Source of the DNA: Lachnospiraceae bacterium
GTDB taxonomy: Bacteria; Bacillota; Clostridia; Lachnospirales; Lachnospiraceae
NCBI GenBank assembly: GCA_015258095.1
Contig: JABZIV010000004.1
Coordinates: 9,235 to 73,234 of the forward strand
Direction of reading: 5' to 3'
DNA length: 64,000 nucleotides
Of this stretch, positions 15,801 through 24,819 are shown in pieces. The notes under the pieces are model-generated. The model was not told the origin of the DNA and searched no databases. It worked only from the letters and a program-made list of their open reading frames with translations. A program made the translations under genes and the position numbers. Position 1 is the stretch's first letter. Each line of letters starts with the position of its first letter.

Positions 15801-17789
15801 ATGAATAGTGTATTTGTCGTAGTGCCCGTCTTGGGCGTTTTGGGACTTTTGTTCGCGCTATTTCAGGGACAGAAGATTCTGAAAGAGGATTCCGGAAGTG
15901 AAAAAATGAAAGAGATTGCATCGGCCATTGCAGAAGGCGCGGAAGCATTTCTTTTTGCAGAATATCGGATTCTTCTTTTTTTTGTTTGCAGCTTATTTCT
16001 CTGCATAGGCTTCGGAACAAGAAGCTGGCTTAGTGCCGTTGCGTTTGTATTTGGTGCAATTTTGTCCACTTTGGCAGGCTATTTCGGGATGCGTTCCGCA
16101 ACCCATGCGAATGTTCGTACAGCGGAGGCGGCAAGAGGCTTCGGGATGAAGAAAGCGCTTTCCATTGCTTTCTCCGGCGGCTCCGTAATGGGAATGTGTG
16201 TTTCCGGTTTCGGTATCTTCGGCGTGGGACTTTTCTACCTGCTTACGAAAGATGTCGGTGTTCTTTCCGGATTCTCTCTCGGTGCGTCCAGCATTGCTCT
16301 TTTTGCCCGTGTAGGAGGAGGAATCTATACGAAGGCGGCTGACGTCGGAGCAGACCTGGTTGGAAAGGTCGAGGCGGGGATTCCGGAGGATGATCCGAGA
16401 AATCCTGCGGTAATTGCCGATAACGTAGGAGATAATGTCGGCGACGTTGCCGGTATGGGAGCGGACCTTTTCGAGTCCTATGTAGGCGCCCTGGTTTCCG
16501 CAATGACACTCGGCGTGCTTCTGGATGGAAAGTCCGTGGAAGGCGTTGCTTTTCCGCTCTTACTTGCGGGGCTTTCCCTTCTGGCCTGTGTTCTCGGAAG
16601 TGTACTGGTACTTATGCTCGGAGGAGAAAATCCGAGTAAGGTTTTGAAGATGGCAAGCTATTCTTCTGCGGTAGCGGTATTGGTTTTTGCCTTTATTTTA
16701 GCGAATTGCTTCTTCGGGAACTTCAACGCCGCCTTTGCCGTGACGGCGGGGCTTCTTGCCGGACTTGCGATAGGTGCCATCACGGAGTATTACACTTCCG
16801 CTTCTTATAATCCGGTAAAAGATATTGCAAAGCAGTCGGAGACAGGTCCTGCTACGAATATTATTTCGGGTATGGCGATAGGAATGCGTTCCACTGCAGT
16901 GCCGATTCTTCTTATCTGTGTTGCCATTTTTATTTCTTATCAGCTCCTGGGACTTTATGGCATCGCGCTTGCCGCTGTCGGCATGCTTTCCACTACAGCT
17001 ATTACGGTAGCGGTGGATGCGTACGGACCGATTGCGGACAATGCCGGCGGCATTGCCGAGATGGCGGGACTGCCGGACAATGTCCGCAGTATCACGGACC
17101 AGCTCGATGCGGTCGGAAATACGACGGCGGCGATGGGAAAAGGTTTTGCCATCGGGTCGGCAGCACTGACTGCTCTGGCGCTTTTTGCATCTTACGCGCA
17201 GGCTGTACAATTACAGAATATCAATGTCTTGGATAGTCGTGTGTGCATCGGACTCTTCGTAGGGGCTATGCTTCCTTTCCTCTTCTCCGCGTTTACCATG
17301 AGTTCAGTAAGTAAAGCGGCCTTTTCGATGATTTCGGAAGTGAGAAGACAATTCAGAGAGAAACCGGGCATCATGGCAGGGACGGAGAAACCGGATTATA
17401 AAACTTGTGTAAGTATTTCTACGCATGCCGCATTGCGGGAAATGATTGTGCCGGGCGTTCTTGCCGTACTGGCTCCGCTGGCAATCGGGATTCTCCTTGG
17501 CGCGGAGGCTCTCGGCGGACTTCTTGCTGGTGCATTGGTTTCCGGCGTTATGATGGCCATCTTTATGTCGAACTCGGGCGGTGCCTGGGATAATGCCAAG
17601 AAGTACATTGAAGAGGGACATCACGGCGGAAAGGGGTCGGATACCCATAAGGCGGCTGTAGTGGGCGATACCGTGGGTGATCCTTTCAAGGATACTTCGG
17701 GACCGTCCATCAATATCCTGATTAAGTTGATGACCGTCATTGCTCTTGTATTTGCTCCGCTTATCCTATCCATTGGAGGTATTTTATAA
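15801..17789 (+). CDS. hppA: Membrane-bound ion-pumping pyrophosphatase, K+-dependent type
   Basis: 662 residues from the ATG with GGGGGA four bases upstream; an ATG five codons earlier has none. About 16 membrane helices. The pyrophosphate site is complete: DVGADLVGKVEAGIPEDDPR, NPAVIADNVGDNVGD, DNAGGIAEMAGL and GDTVGDPFKDTSGPS. In GNTTAAMGKGFAIGSA the position that is lysine in K+-independent enzymes is alanine, which marks the K+-dependent subfamily. Such enzymes use PPi hydrolysis to pump Na+ or H+; which ion cannot be decided here. Downstream are serine uptake and dehydration genes with their own promoter. Confidence 0.95.
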   Translation: MNSVFVVVPVLGVLGLLFALFQGQKILKEDSGSEKMKEIASAIAEGAEAFLFAEYRILLFFVCSLFLCIGFGTRSWLSAVAFVFGAILSTLAGYFGMRSATHANVRTAEAARGFGMKKALSIAFSGGSVMGMCVSGFGIFGVGLFYLLTKDVGVLSGFSLGASSIALFARVGGGIYTKAADVGADLVGKVEAGIPEDDPRNPAVIADNVGDNVGDVAGMGADLFESYVGALVSAMTLGVLLDGKSVEGVAFPLLLAGLSLLACVLGSVLVLMLGGENPSKVLKMASYSSAVAVLVFAFILANCFFGNFNAAFAVTAGLLAGLAIGAITEYYTSASYNPVKDIAKQSETGPATNIISGMAIGMRSTAVPILLICVAIFISYQLLGLYGIALAAVGMLSTTAITVAVDAYGPIADNAGGIAEMAGLPDNVRSITDQLDAVGNTTAAMGKGFAIGSAALTALALFASYAQAVQLQNINVLDSRVCIGLFVGAMLPFLFSAFTMSSVSKAAFSMISEVRRQFREKPGIMAGTEKPDYKTCVSISTHAALREMIVPGVLAVLAPLAIGILLGAEALGGLLAGALVSGVMMAIFMSNSGGAWDNAKKYIEEGHHGGKGSDTHKAAVVGDTVGDPFKDTSGPSINILIKLMTVIALVFAPLILSIGGIL

Positions 17790-17797
17790 TGAAATCC

Positions 17798-17826
17798 TTC
17801 ACAAAAGCTTAATTATAGGTTATAAT
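17798..17826 (+). promoter_or_regulatory. Promoter of the SLC1-type transporter gene
   Basis: TTCACA (17798-17803), a 17-base spacer and TATAAT (17821-17826) form a near-consensus promoter just after hppA. It implies a leader of roughly 195 bases before the transporter start, which contains the hairpin at 17903-17939. Confidence 0.65.
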
Positions 17827-17902
17827 TTACATCGATAAGAAGCTTTTATAGAATTTTTCAACAAAAGAAGCTGTAAAAATAGAGGATATATTTAGAAGCT
17901 TG

Positions 17903-17939
17903 GGTCTGCAATGCGGGGACTTTCTCCACGTTGCAGACC
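17903..17939 (+). other. Hairpin in the leader of the transporter mRNA
   Basis: GGTCTGCAA (17903-17911) pairs perfectly with TTGCAGACC (17931-17939). A second, A/T-rich hairpin (AAAAGAA, two bases, TTCTTTT; 17949-17964) follows and runs into a short T stretch. The pair could act as an attenuator or regulate translation; no known riboswitch class was recognised. Confidence 0.45.
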
Positions 17940-18028
17940 TGTTCTAACAAAAGAAAGTTCTTTTTCACAGTTTCTTTACCCGTGCTGTATGGACAGGAGC
18001 CGTAACAGCCGTGAAGAAGGAGGAAAAA

Positions 18029-19237
18029 ATGAAGATGAAACTTGGCCTGGTGCCGAAATTAATCATTGCCATCATTCTCGGTATTTTGATTGGACAGTAT
18101 GCTCCGCTCGGATTCTGCGAGTTGATTGTTACACTGTCCGGAATTTTTAGTAATTTCCTGAAGTTTGTTATTCCCTTGATGATTTTGGCGTATGTCAGCA
18201 TGGGTATTGCGGACCTTTCTCAGGGAGCCGGGAAGTTGCTGCTTGTGACGGTGATTTTGGCATACGGGTCCACTCTGATTGGCGGAACAATTTCTTACTT
18301 TGTTTCGATCAATCTTTTCCCGAGCTTTATGTCTGCCGATGCCATGGCACAGATTCAGGCTACAGCGGATCAGTCCGTTGCCTCTTTCTTCTCCATCAGC
18401 ATTCCGCCGATGTTCGATACTTTGTCCGCAGTTGTACTTGCCTTTATCCTGGGACTTTGCCTTTCTACCATGAGAGGAAAGACCATCGGCACAACACTGT
18501 ATGAAGCGCTGAAGGATTTCTCCGGCATCATCGATAAGGTATTGCACACGGCAATCATTCCTTTACTTCCGCTTTACATCCTGGGAACTTTTGTAGATAT
18601 GACTCGTTCCGGGAAGACTTTCGCGATTCTTTCCATCCTTTGGAAAGTATTCATCGTAGTGATTATCATGCACTTATGCTACCTTTTGGCACAGTTCCTT
18701 GTTGCCGGCACGATTTCGAAGAAGAATCCGTTTACCTTGATGAAGAATCAGATTCCGGGATATACCACAGCACTGGGAACACAGTCCTCGGCAGCAACGA
18801 TTCCGGTCAATCTGGAATGCGCAAAGAATGACGGGATTTCCGAGCAGATTCGTAATTTCGTGGTTCCTCTCTGTGCAAATATCCACATGTGCGGTTCGAT
18901 GATTACGATTACGGCTTGTGCGACGGCAGTATGCCTTATGAATCAGATTCCTATCAGCCTGTCTACGGTAGTTCCGTTTATTATGACTCTGGGAATTGCC
19001 ATGGTAGCTTCTCCGGGTGCACCGGGCGGCTCCATCATGACGGCACTTCCGTTCCTGTATATGATTTTCGGGAAGGAACTTGGCGATCCGAACGGACCGA
19101 TTTGCGCCATCATGGTGGCACTTTACATCACACAGGATTCCTTCGGAACAGCTTGCAATGTCTCCGGAGACAATGCTATCGGTGTCATTGTGAATGAGTT
19201 CTACAATCGCATGATTGTGAAAGAAGGAAAAGCATAA
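18029..19237 (+). CDS. Dicarboxylate/amino acid:cation symporter (SLC1/DAACS), probable serine/threonine uptake
   Basis: 402 residues from the ATG with AAGGAGG five bases upstream. Eight membrane helices plus two re-entrant loops. Hairpin loop 1 has the serine-rich QSSAATIPVN, hairpin loop 2 has ASPGAPGG, and TM8 has ITQDSFGTACNVSGDN. The TM7 signature NMDGT of glutamate carriers is replaced by NIHMCGS, so substrate and ion coupling may differ. Because sdaAB and sdaAA follow directly, serine is the most likely substrate; this is inference from context. Confidence 0.8.
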   Translation: MKMKLGLVPKLIIAIILGILIGQYAPLGFCELIVTLSGIFSNFLKFVIPLMILAYVSMGIADLSQGAGKLLLVTVILAYGSTLIGGTISYFVSINLFPSFMSADAMAQIQATADQSVASFFSISIPPMFDTLSAVVLAFILGLCLSTMRGKTIGTTLYEALKDFSGIIDKVLHTAIIPLLPLYILGTFVDMTRSGKTFAILSILWKVFIVVIIMHLCYLLAQFLVAGTISKKNPFTLMKNQIPGYTTALGTQSSAATIPVNLECAKNDGISEQIRNFVVPLCANIHMCGSMITITACATAVCLMNQIPISLSTVVPFIMTLGIAMVASPGAPGGSIMTALPFLYMIFGKELGDPNGPICAIMVALYITQDSFGTACNVSGDNAIGVIVNEFYNRMIVKEGKA

Positions 19238-19282
19238 AAATCATTGGAGAAACAGAACGTTCGGTTGGCTTGAAAAGCAATA

Positions 19283-19361
19283 AGAGGAGTTGTGAAAAAT
19301 AATCGATTTCTTTTTGAAATTTCGATTTATTCTTTTTCCGACTCCTTTTTAATCTTTTTTT
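19283..19361 (+). terminator. Probable terminator after the transporter gene
   Basis: AGGAGT near 19285 pairs with ACTCCT near 19341 around an inner stem AATCGATTTC/GAAATTTCGATT, and the structure is followed by T-rich sequence with a run of seven T. It separates the transporter transcript from the sdaAB promoter. Confidence 0.5.
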
Positions 19362-19384
19362 AGAAAGTCTTCGTTTTGATTTCA

Positions 19385-19413
19385 TTGGCAAGGCAGCCTT
19401 TCTTTTGTAAAAT
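19385..19413 (+). promoter_or_regulatory. Promoter of sdaAB
   Basis: TTGGCA (19385-19390), 17 bases and TAAAAT (19408-19413), about 120 bases before the sdaAB start. Both hexamers differ from consensus by one base. Confidence 0.6.
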
Positions 19414-19531
19414 AAACTGTATCGAAGTGTTTTACGGCACGAAGGCACGGAGTAGGGAATTCTTTTCGAAAGAAATAGAGGTCGGAAAGAGACTTTTTAG
19501 AATAGAGATTCTATGGGAAAGAGGTAGAACA

Positions 19532-20200
19532 GTGAATGTTTTTAATATTATCGGACCGATTATGATTGGGCCATCCAGCTCTCATACGGCAGGAGCGGTA
19601 AGGCTCGGGAGAGTAGTGAATAAGCTTGCGGAAGGGGGAACCTTTAAGAAAGTGGATATTGAACTTTCCGGCTCCTTTGCAAGAACGTATCGCGGACACG
19701 GGACGGATCGTGCTCTTCTTGCCGGTATCATGGGCTATCACAGTTACAATGAAGAGATACGGAATGCCCTTCAAATCGCGAAAGATCGGGGAATTGATTA
19801 TCGTTTTATTGAGGAAGATATTCCCGGAGCGCATCCGAATACGGCGAGAATTCATTATGTTCTGGAAAATGGGCAGAAAGGGGTAATGGAAGGCGCCAGT
19901 ATCGGCGGCGGGAATATTCGTGTGGATTCAGTCAACGGAATGCGCGTTGATTTTACCGGTGAAAACAATACGGTGCTTGTTCTGCACAAGGATAAGCCGG
20001 GGGCAATCGCGGAAGTAACACAGATCATGTATGAGAAGTATAAAGATTTAAATATCGGAAACTTCCGTTTGAGCCGTCCGGAAAAAGGGGGTACGGCACT
20101 GATGACGATAGAAATCGACCAGTTACCGCCTAAAGAGCTTTTAGAAGATATCAATGCCCTTCCCGTTGTGGAAAATGCCATTTTGATTCGTGCCATCTAA
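19532..20200 (+). CDS. sdaAB: L-serine dehydratase, beta subunit
   Basis: 222 residues from a GTG start with GAGG seven bases upstream; the open frame extends further up but lacks homology and a ribosome site. The N-terminus FNIIGPIMIGPSSSHTAGA holds the SSSHT substrate loop; a C-terminal ACT domain runs from about residue 147 (VLHKDKPGAIAEVTQIMYEK). With the alpha subunit it forms the oxygen-sensitive 4Fe-4S enzyme that turns L-serine into pyruvate and ammonia. The ACT domain may sense serine. Confidence 0.95.
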   Translation: MNVFNIIGPIMIGPSSSHTAGAVRLGRVVNKLAEGGTFKKVDIELSGSFARTYRGHGTDRALLAGIMGYHSYNEEIRNALQIAKDRGIDYRFIEEDIPGAHPNTARIHYVLENGQKGVMEGASIGGGNIRVDSVNGMRVDFTGENNTVLVLHKDKPGAIAEVTQIMYEKYKDLNIGNFRLSRPEKGGTALMTIEIDQLPPKELLEDINALPVVENAILIRAI

Positions 20201-20332
20201 GGATAGAGAGGGAAGAGAATCAAAATTTGATGCGAACTTAGCAGGCGAAGAATGGGTGTTCTTTTGTAGTGAACGGCGGGGAAACGGGTGTACTATGCAG
20301 TGTACAGCAGAATAGAAAATCAGGTGAACAGA

Positions 20333-21211
20333 ATGAAATATTTAAGCATAAAAGAAATATGCGATGCGGCAGAGAAAGAAGGCATCAAAATCAGTGAGCT
20401 CTGCTTGAGAGATCAGGCGGAGCAGATGCAGAAGAGCGAAGAGGAAATTTATGCCATCATGGAGAAGAACTTTGATGTGATGGTCGATGCGGTAAAAAAG
20501 GGAAATGACCCCGATCTTCGTTCGACGTCCGGACTTACCGGAGGAGAAGGCAATAAGATGCTGCAATATGCCGAAAAAACAGGCGGAGGACTCTCGGGGA
20601 TGTTTTTAACGAAAGCCATCGGCAGAGCGATGTGTGTGTCCAACTGTAATGCGGCGATGGGAAGGATTGTGGCGACACCGACGGCCGGCTCCTGCGGAAT
20701 TCTTCCGGGCTGTTTGGTCTCCATGTATGAGGATAAAGGACTCCCGAAAAGGGATATCGTGATGTCCATCTTTACTGTGGGAGCCTTCGGTATGGTGATT
20801 GCCCAGACTGCTTCTATTGCGGGTGCGGAAGGGGGATGCCAGGCGGAGTGCGGTTCTGCGTCAGGAATGGCGGCGGCGGCTCTTGTAGAGTTGATGGGAG
20901 GCAGTCCCGCAGCTTCCGGAGATGCGCTCGGGATGGCCATCATTAACCAAATGGGACTTGTTTGTGACCCGGTGGCAGGCCTTGTAGAAATTCCCTGTGT
21001 AAAGAGAAATGTTTCCGGAGTCATGATTGCTTTTTCCAGTGCGGATATGGCGCTCGCAGGAATCGACCTGAAGATTCCGGTAGATGAGTGCATCGCTGCC
21101 ATGAAGTCTGTAGGAGACACGATGTCTGTAAACTTAAAGGAGACTTCACAGGGCGGACTCGCTGCCACACCGACAGGAATTGCATTACGGAAAAAAGTAT
21201 TTGGGGAATAA
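20333..21211 (+). CDS. sdaAA: L-serine dehydratase, alpha subunit (4Fe-4S)
   Basis: 292 residues from the ATG with AGGTG upstream; 132 bases after sdaAB. Conserved cysteines in SNCNAAMGRIV, SCGILPGC, GGCQAECGSASG, VCDPVAGLVE and IPCVKRN supply the iron-sulfur cluster ligands. Forms the serine dehydratase with the beta subunit. The cluster dependence fits an anaerobe that ferments amino acids. Confidence 0.95.
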   Translation: MKYLSIKEICDAAEKEGIKISELCLRDQAEQMQKSEEEIYAIMEKNFDVMVDAVKKGNDPDLRSTSGLTGGEGNKMLQYAEKTGGGLSGMFLTKAIGRAMCVSNCNAAMGRIVATPTAGSCGILPGCLVSMYEDKGLPKRDIVMSIFTVGAFGMVIAQTASIAGAEGGCQAECGSASGMAAAALVELMGGSPAASGDALGMAIINQMGLVCDPVAGLVEIPCVKRNVSGVMIAFSSADMALAGIDLKIPVDECIAAMKSVGDTMSVNLKETSQGGLAATPTGIALRKKVFGE

Positions 21212-21287
21212 AAGAAGCCTTTAAAAAGTAAGGAAGCCTTTGAAGAATAAAGAAGCCTTTAAAGAGTAAAGAAAGCCTTTATAGAGC
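21209..21287 (+). repeat. Four tandem 19-20 base repeats after sdaAA
   Basis: Starting at the sdaAA stop codon, a unit of the form TAA(A/G)GAAGCCTTT(R)AARAR is repeated four times with small changes (units begin at 21209, 21229, 21248 and 21267). The array fills most of the space to the next gene. Confidence 0.8.
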
Positions 21288-21362
21288 GAAATTTTGTTTT
21301 CGGACTACTCAAAAAAAGAAAGGGAGTGTAGAATAAGGGGCAGACTGGCATGGGAGGATGAT

Positions 21363-22724
21363 ATGAAGAAGAGACTTTTAATCGTAGCAGGGATGGTATG
21401 TGCTTTACTCTTACCTCTACGCGCTTATGCATTGGACCGCTTTGTAATGGGGACTTATGGAAACGGAATTCCGCTTTCCGGTATGACAGTGGAGGAAGCG
21501 AAGACCTATCTGGAAGGGAAGTACAGTAAGGATTATGTTCTCTATATAAAGGGCGGAGATAAGACGGAGGAAATCAAAGGCGCGGAGATAGGATATCAGC
21601 TGTCTGCACCGACCAACCTTCCTTCCCTCTTGCAGGAAGAGGAAAAGCAGGGATTGAAAGGCGGTCCCGAGGCAAGATATGATTTTTCCCTGGATGGCAG
21701 TAAGGCTGTTTATGATGAAGCGAAATTAAAAGAAAAGCTTGCCGGACTGTCTTTTCTGAAAGATGCGAAAAAAACGCGGAATGCCTATATTGTAAAAAAA
21801 GAAGAGGGATACAGCATCGTGCCTGAGGAAGAAGGAAATTCCCTTAATGAGACGAAGTTTTATGAAAATGTGTATTCCGCTCTGCAAAGAGGAGAGAATA
21901 CCATCGATCTCGCACAAAGAGGAATCTATGATACGGTTACGGTGCGAAAGAGCGACTTGGAACCGAAACTTGCCGCTTTAAATCATCTGCAATCGGTACA
22001 GATTGTGACCAATGTTTTGGGCAATAAAGAAGTTCTGTCCGGAGAGCAGCTTGCGGAGATGGTACGGGGCATCAATGCGAACGGGGTAGAATTTGATGAT
22101 GCCAAAGTTTTGGCTTATGCAAACTATCTTGAAGGAAAGTATGGTAATCCCGGAAACACGGTTTCTTTCCATTCTGCAAGCGGGAAGGACATTGCCATGC
22201 AATCTCCCTATGCCCTCCATATCAATGTAGAAGCGGAAAAGGAAGCGCTGAAGAAGGCGATTTCTTCCTTTACGTCGATGGAGAGAGAACCGGTTTACCG
22301 TTATCGACCGGCGCAGTATGCACAGCCACAGTTCGGAACGACTTTTCTGGAGGTCGACTTAGGCTTACAGCACGTTTACTACTATGAAGGCGGAAATCTT
22401 GTTTGGGAGAGTCCGACAGTGACCGGCATGCTGAGCGACGATCGGGCGACGCCGGCAGGCGTATTTTTCTTAAACGGGAAAGAAACCAATCGTACTCTGC
22501 GCGGGAAAATCGTAAACGGAAAGCCGGAGTATGAGGCACACGTGGATTACTGGATGCCGTTTAACGGAAACATCGGTCTTCATGATGCGTCCTGGCGCGG
22601 CAAGTTTGGCGGAAATATCTATGTAAGAGGCGGCTCGCACGGCTGCATCAATCTGCCGAAGAATAAAGCAAGGGAACTCTTTCAGCGGATTCAGAAGGGA
22701 TGTCCGGTTGTAGTGCATCCGTAA
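21363..22724 (+). CDS. Exported L,D-transpeptidase (YkuD) with PG-binding domain
   Basis: 453 residues from the ATG with GGGAGGATGAT upstream. Signal peptide MKKRLLIVAGMVCALLLPLR ending in AYA. Residues about 25-310 match the long putative peptidoglycan-binding domains that precede clostridial YkuD enzymes (GIPLSGMTVEEAKTYLEGKY, later VNGIN-like NGVEFDDAK). The C-terminal YkuD domain has HDASWRGKFGGN and the catalytic cysteine in RGGSHGCINLP. It should form 3-3 peptide cross-links or attach proteins to the wall. First gene of a run of wall-active exported proteins. Confidence 0.92.
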   Translation: MKKRLLIVAGMVCALLLPLRAYALDRFVMGTYGNGIPLSGMTVEEAKTYLEGKYSKDYVLYIKGGDKTEEIKGAEIGYQLSAPTNLPSLLQEEEKQGLKGGPEARYDFSLDGSKAVYDEAKLKEKLAGLSFLKDAKKTRNAYIVKKEEGYSIVPEEEGNSLNETKFYENVYSALQRGENTIDLAQRGIYDTVTVRKSDLEPKLAALNHLQSVQIVTNVLGNKEVLSGEQLAEMVRGINANGVEFDDAKVLAYANYLEGKYGNPGNTVSFHSASGKDIAMQSPYALHINVEAEKEALKKAISSFTSMEREPVYRYRPAQYAQPQFGTTFLEVDLGLQHVYYYEGGNLVWESPTVTGMLSDDRATPAGVFFLNGKETNRTLRGKIVNGKPEYEAHVDYWMPFNGNIGLHDASWRGKFGGNIYVRGGSHGCINLPKNKARELFQRIQKGCPVVVHP

Positions 22725-22790
22725 GGATTCCTGTATTTTCGTGCTTTCTGCTCAGTGGCTATTTTTCGAAAGCAATGGGAAGGAAGAGGA

Positions 22791-22844
22791 AATAGAGTAA
22801 GATGGGAAAAAAGAGGGAATAGATTAAGATGGGAAAAAAGAACA
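22791..22844 (+). repeat. 27-base tandem duplication across the start of the YczE-like gene
   Basis: The 27 bases at 22791-22817 and 22818-22844 are near-identical and each contains an ATGGGAAAAAAGA start. The first copy encodes only MGKKRE and a stop; the second begins the real gene at 22829. The duplication gives the mRNA a decoy start codon. Confidence 0.75.
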
Positions 22845-23521
22845 TCCTTTTAAGGCGGTATATTGCGATGGTCCTGGGCGTGCTGATTATTTCCATCGGC
22901 ATTGCCTTATTTAAAGAGTCTCATCTCGGAAATGATCCGATGTCCGCGTTCAGTATGCGCCTTTCGGAGATCTTCGGAATACCCCTCGGTACGCAGAACC
23001 TGATTTTCAATGCGCTTTTTCTGCTTCTGCAATTTTCTTTCGGGAAGAAATATATCGGTGCAGGAACTTTTGTGAATGGAATCATTCTGGGCTATATTGT
23101 CAGTTTTTTCTATGCGATCTTCGTACGGCACTTCGGCTATGCCGAAACGCAGGGATTAGGGGTACAGCTCCTCTGGGCAGCCGCCGCAGTGGTGATTACT
23201 TCCCTCGGGGTTTCCCTGTATCAGACGGCAGATCTCGGTATTGCCCCTTATGATTATCTGTCTCTGGGACTTCGTGACAAAACGAAGAAACCGTACTTTG
23301 CCTGTAGGATGTTTACGGACGGAGTTAGTGCGCTTGCCGCTTTCTTAACCGGCGGTTTAGTGGGGATCGGCACTCTGATTAGTGCGTTTGGACTCGGACC
23401 GTTTGTTCATTTTTTTGATGTGCACTTTTCGGAAAAATGGATCGGCTATACCCCCACAGGAGAAAAGGCGGAGGAGAAGCGAGACGAAATCCGAAAGAAG
23501 CGGCAAAGCGACGAAACATAA
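22829..23521 (+). CDS. YczE/YyaS-like integral membrane protein
   Basis: 230 residues, five to six membrane helices and a basic C-terminal tail. Motifs typical of the family: LKESHLGNDP-like FKESHLGNDPMSAF, then QTADLGIAPYDYLSLGLRDK and FLTGGLVGIGTLISAFGLGP. Function in the family is poorly known (possible transporter). The ribosome site is weak (GAGGGA ten bases upstream) and derives from the duplicated segment. It sits among wall-protein genes without clear functional linkage. Confidence 0.8.
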   Translation: MGKKNILLRRYIAMVLGVLIISIGIALFKESHLGNDPMSAFSMRLSEIFGIPLGTQNLIFNALFLLLQFSFGKKYIGAGTFVNGIILGYIVSFFYAIFVRHFGYAETQGLGVQLLWAAAAVVITSLGVSLYQTADLGIAPYDYLSLGLRDKTKKPYFACRMFTDGVSALAAFLTGGLVGIGTLISAFGLGPFVHFFDVHFSEKWIGYTPTGEKAEEKRDEIRKKRQSDET

Positions 23522-23833
23522 AATCAAGGAATCTAAGCCGGAGGCGGGAGAATAGAACGAAATCCGACAAAAAGTCTAAAATGTCATAAAAACGTAAAAA
23601 ACGTAGCATGAAACCGTTAGAAATGGCGGCACTTTCGTAAGAAAACGTCAGTGAATCTTCATACTGCGTTTTTATTTTCGCCATAACTGCTCTCTAGAAT
23701 AGCCGATATAGTAACCGTAGTCTATATTTTCAGTTTTCTCTTGTTGAACGGTTTCGCTTCAAAAAAAGAAAACTGCTCCGGGCGGTCACTTATGCTTTTG
23801 CGCCGGTCCGGGGAAGGAGTTGAAGGAGATTTT
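23522..23833 (+). other. Non-coding gap before the NlpC/P60 gene
   Basis: 312 bases without a supportable gene. A GC-rich stretch close to the ribosome site (about 23776-23815) could fold, but I could not fit it to a c-di-AMP, c-di-GMP or other known riboswitch consensus, and no convincing promoter was found. Confidence 0.4.
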
Positions 23834-24454
23834 ATGCAGAAGGCAGAGGCTATTTATCTTGTGTCGGGAGAAGAACGAAAGAACATTGAAAAAAAGCGAA
23901 TCGGTTCTTATATAGAAAAGACAAGAAAAAAGATTCTTGGTTTCGGGATTGCGCTGTTTGCACTTTCCGCAGTTTGCAGTGTAAACAGTTTTGCTGGACC
24001 GCAAAGTTCGGATGAAATTCTGGTCTTCACGGAAGAGGGAGGAATGGTTCCCCAGGAAGACCAGACCGTAAAGAGCTTTACGGAGGATGCATTGATAGGG
24101 GATACCCGCACAAAAGGACAGCAGGTGGTGGATTATGCGATGCAGTTTGTGGGAAGACCTTATCGTTATGGCGGATTGAGTCTGTTACACGGATCGGATT
24201 GTTCCGGCTTCCTGATGGGCGTTTTCGGGCACTTTGGGGTGTCTCTTCCCCATTCTTCCGGAGCCATTCGCTCTTTAGGAGTCAATGTCGGCTCCCTGGA
24301 GAATGCCATACCCGGGGATGTTCTTGCTTACAACGGTCATGTGGGAATCTATCTTGGGAACGGAAGAATGTTATCCGCACTGAATGCGAAATCCGGTGTT
24401 ACGGTAGAATCAGCGACCTATAAGCCTATAAAATCCATTCGCAGAATGGTATAA
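23834..24454 (+). CDS. Exported NlpC/P60 peptidoglycan endopeptidase
   Basis: 206 residues from the ATG with AAGGAG five bases upstream. An unusually long n-region (about 35 residues) precedes the hydrophobic signal segment ILGFGIALFALSAVCSVNSF. The NlpC/P60 domain (about 100-206) has catalytic cysteine in HGSDCSGFLMGVFG and histidine in YNGHVGIYLGNGRML. It should cut gamma-D-Glu to diamino-acid bonds in wall peptides. The domain is at the C-terminus with no recognisable wall-binding module. Confidence 0.9.
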   Translation: MQKAEAIYLVSGEERKNIEKKRIGSYIEKTRKKILGFGIALFALSAVCSVNSFAGPQSSDEILVFTEEGGMVPQEDQTVKSFTEDALIGDTRTKGQQVVDYAMQFVGRPYRYGGLSLLHGSDCSGFLMGVFGHFGVSLPHSSGAIRSLGVNVGSLENAIPGDVLAYNGHVGIYLGNGRMLSALNAKSGVTVESATYKPIKSIRRMV

Positions 24455-24633
24455 ATTTATTTTTTAAGAAATAAGGCGAAATTATTTATTAAAAAATGAT
24501 TTTTGACGAAATATAGTGTATACTGATTGAGTATCATCGAGAGGAAAATTTATTTTTCTTCTAAGATGGAAATGTGTGAGAAGAAATAGAAGATTGTGCA
24601 GAAAAACATTTGTACGATACTTTAAAAACGACG

Positions 24634-24670
24634 AAAAAACCGGCATCCTCTTCGGGGATACCGGTTTTTT
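24634..24670. terminator. Bidirectional-type rho-independent terminator
   Basis: AAAAAACCGG and ATCC pair with GGAT and CCGGTTTTTT around TCTTCGG with a single bulge, giving a strong hairpin flanked by A and T runs. It lies 180 bases after the NlpC/P60 stop and 150 bases before the GH25 gene. The 365-base gap holds no other gene I can support. Confidence 0.85.
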
Positions 24671-24819
24671 CGTTCTTGAGCGGAAGAGAAGGAAAGACGG
24701 GGAATATCGTGATAGTCCTTACTCTTTTCTGAACTTCTCTTACAGTTCGATTTTCTCTATTGCTATTTTGTCTTTCCGTCGATAGTCTTAGTAGACAATG
24801 ATAGAAGGGAAGCAGGAGG

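Noticed and set aside
23776..23815. c-di-AMP riboswitch before the NlpC/P60 gene
   Set aside because: The GC-rich stretch does not match the conserved motifs of the class, and its arms do not pair properly.
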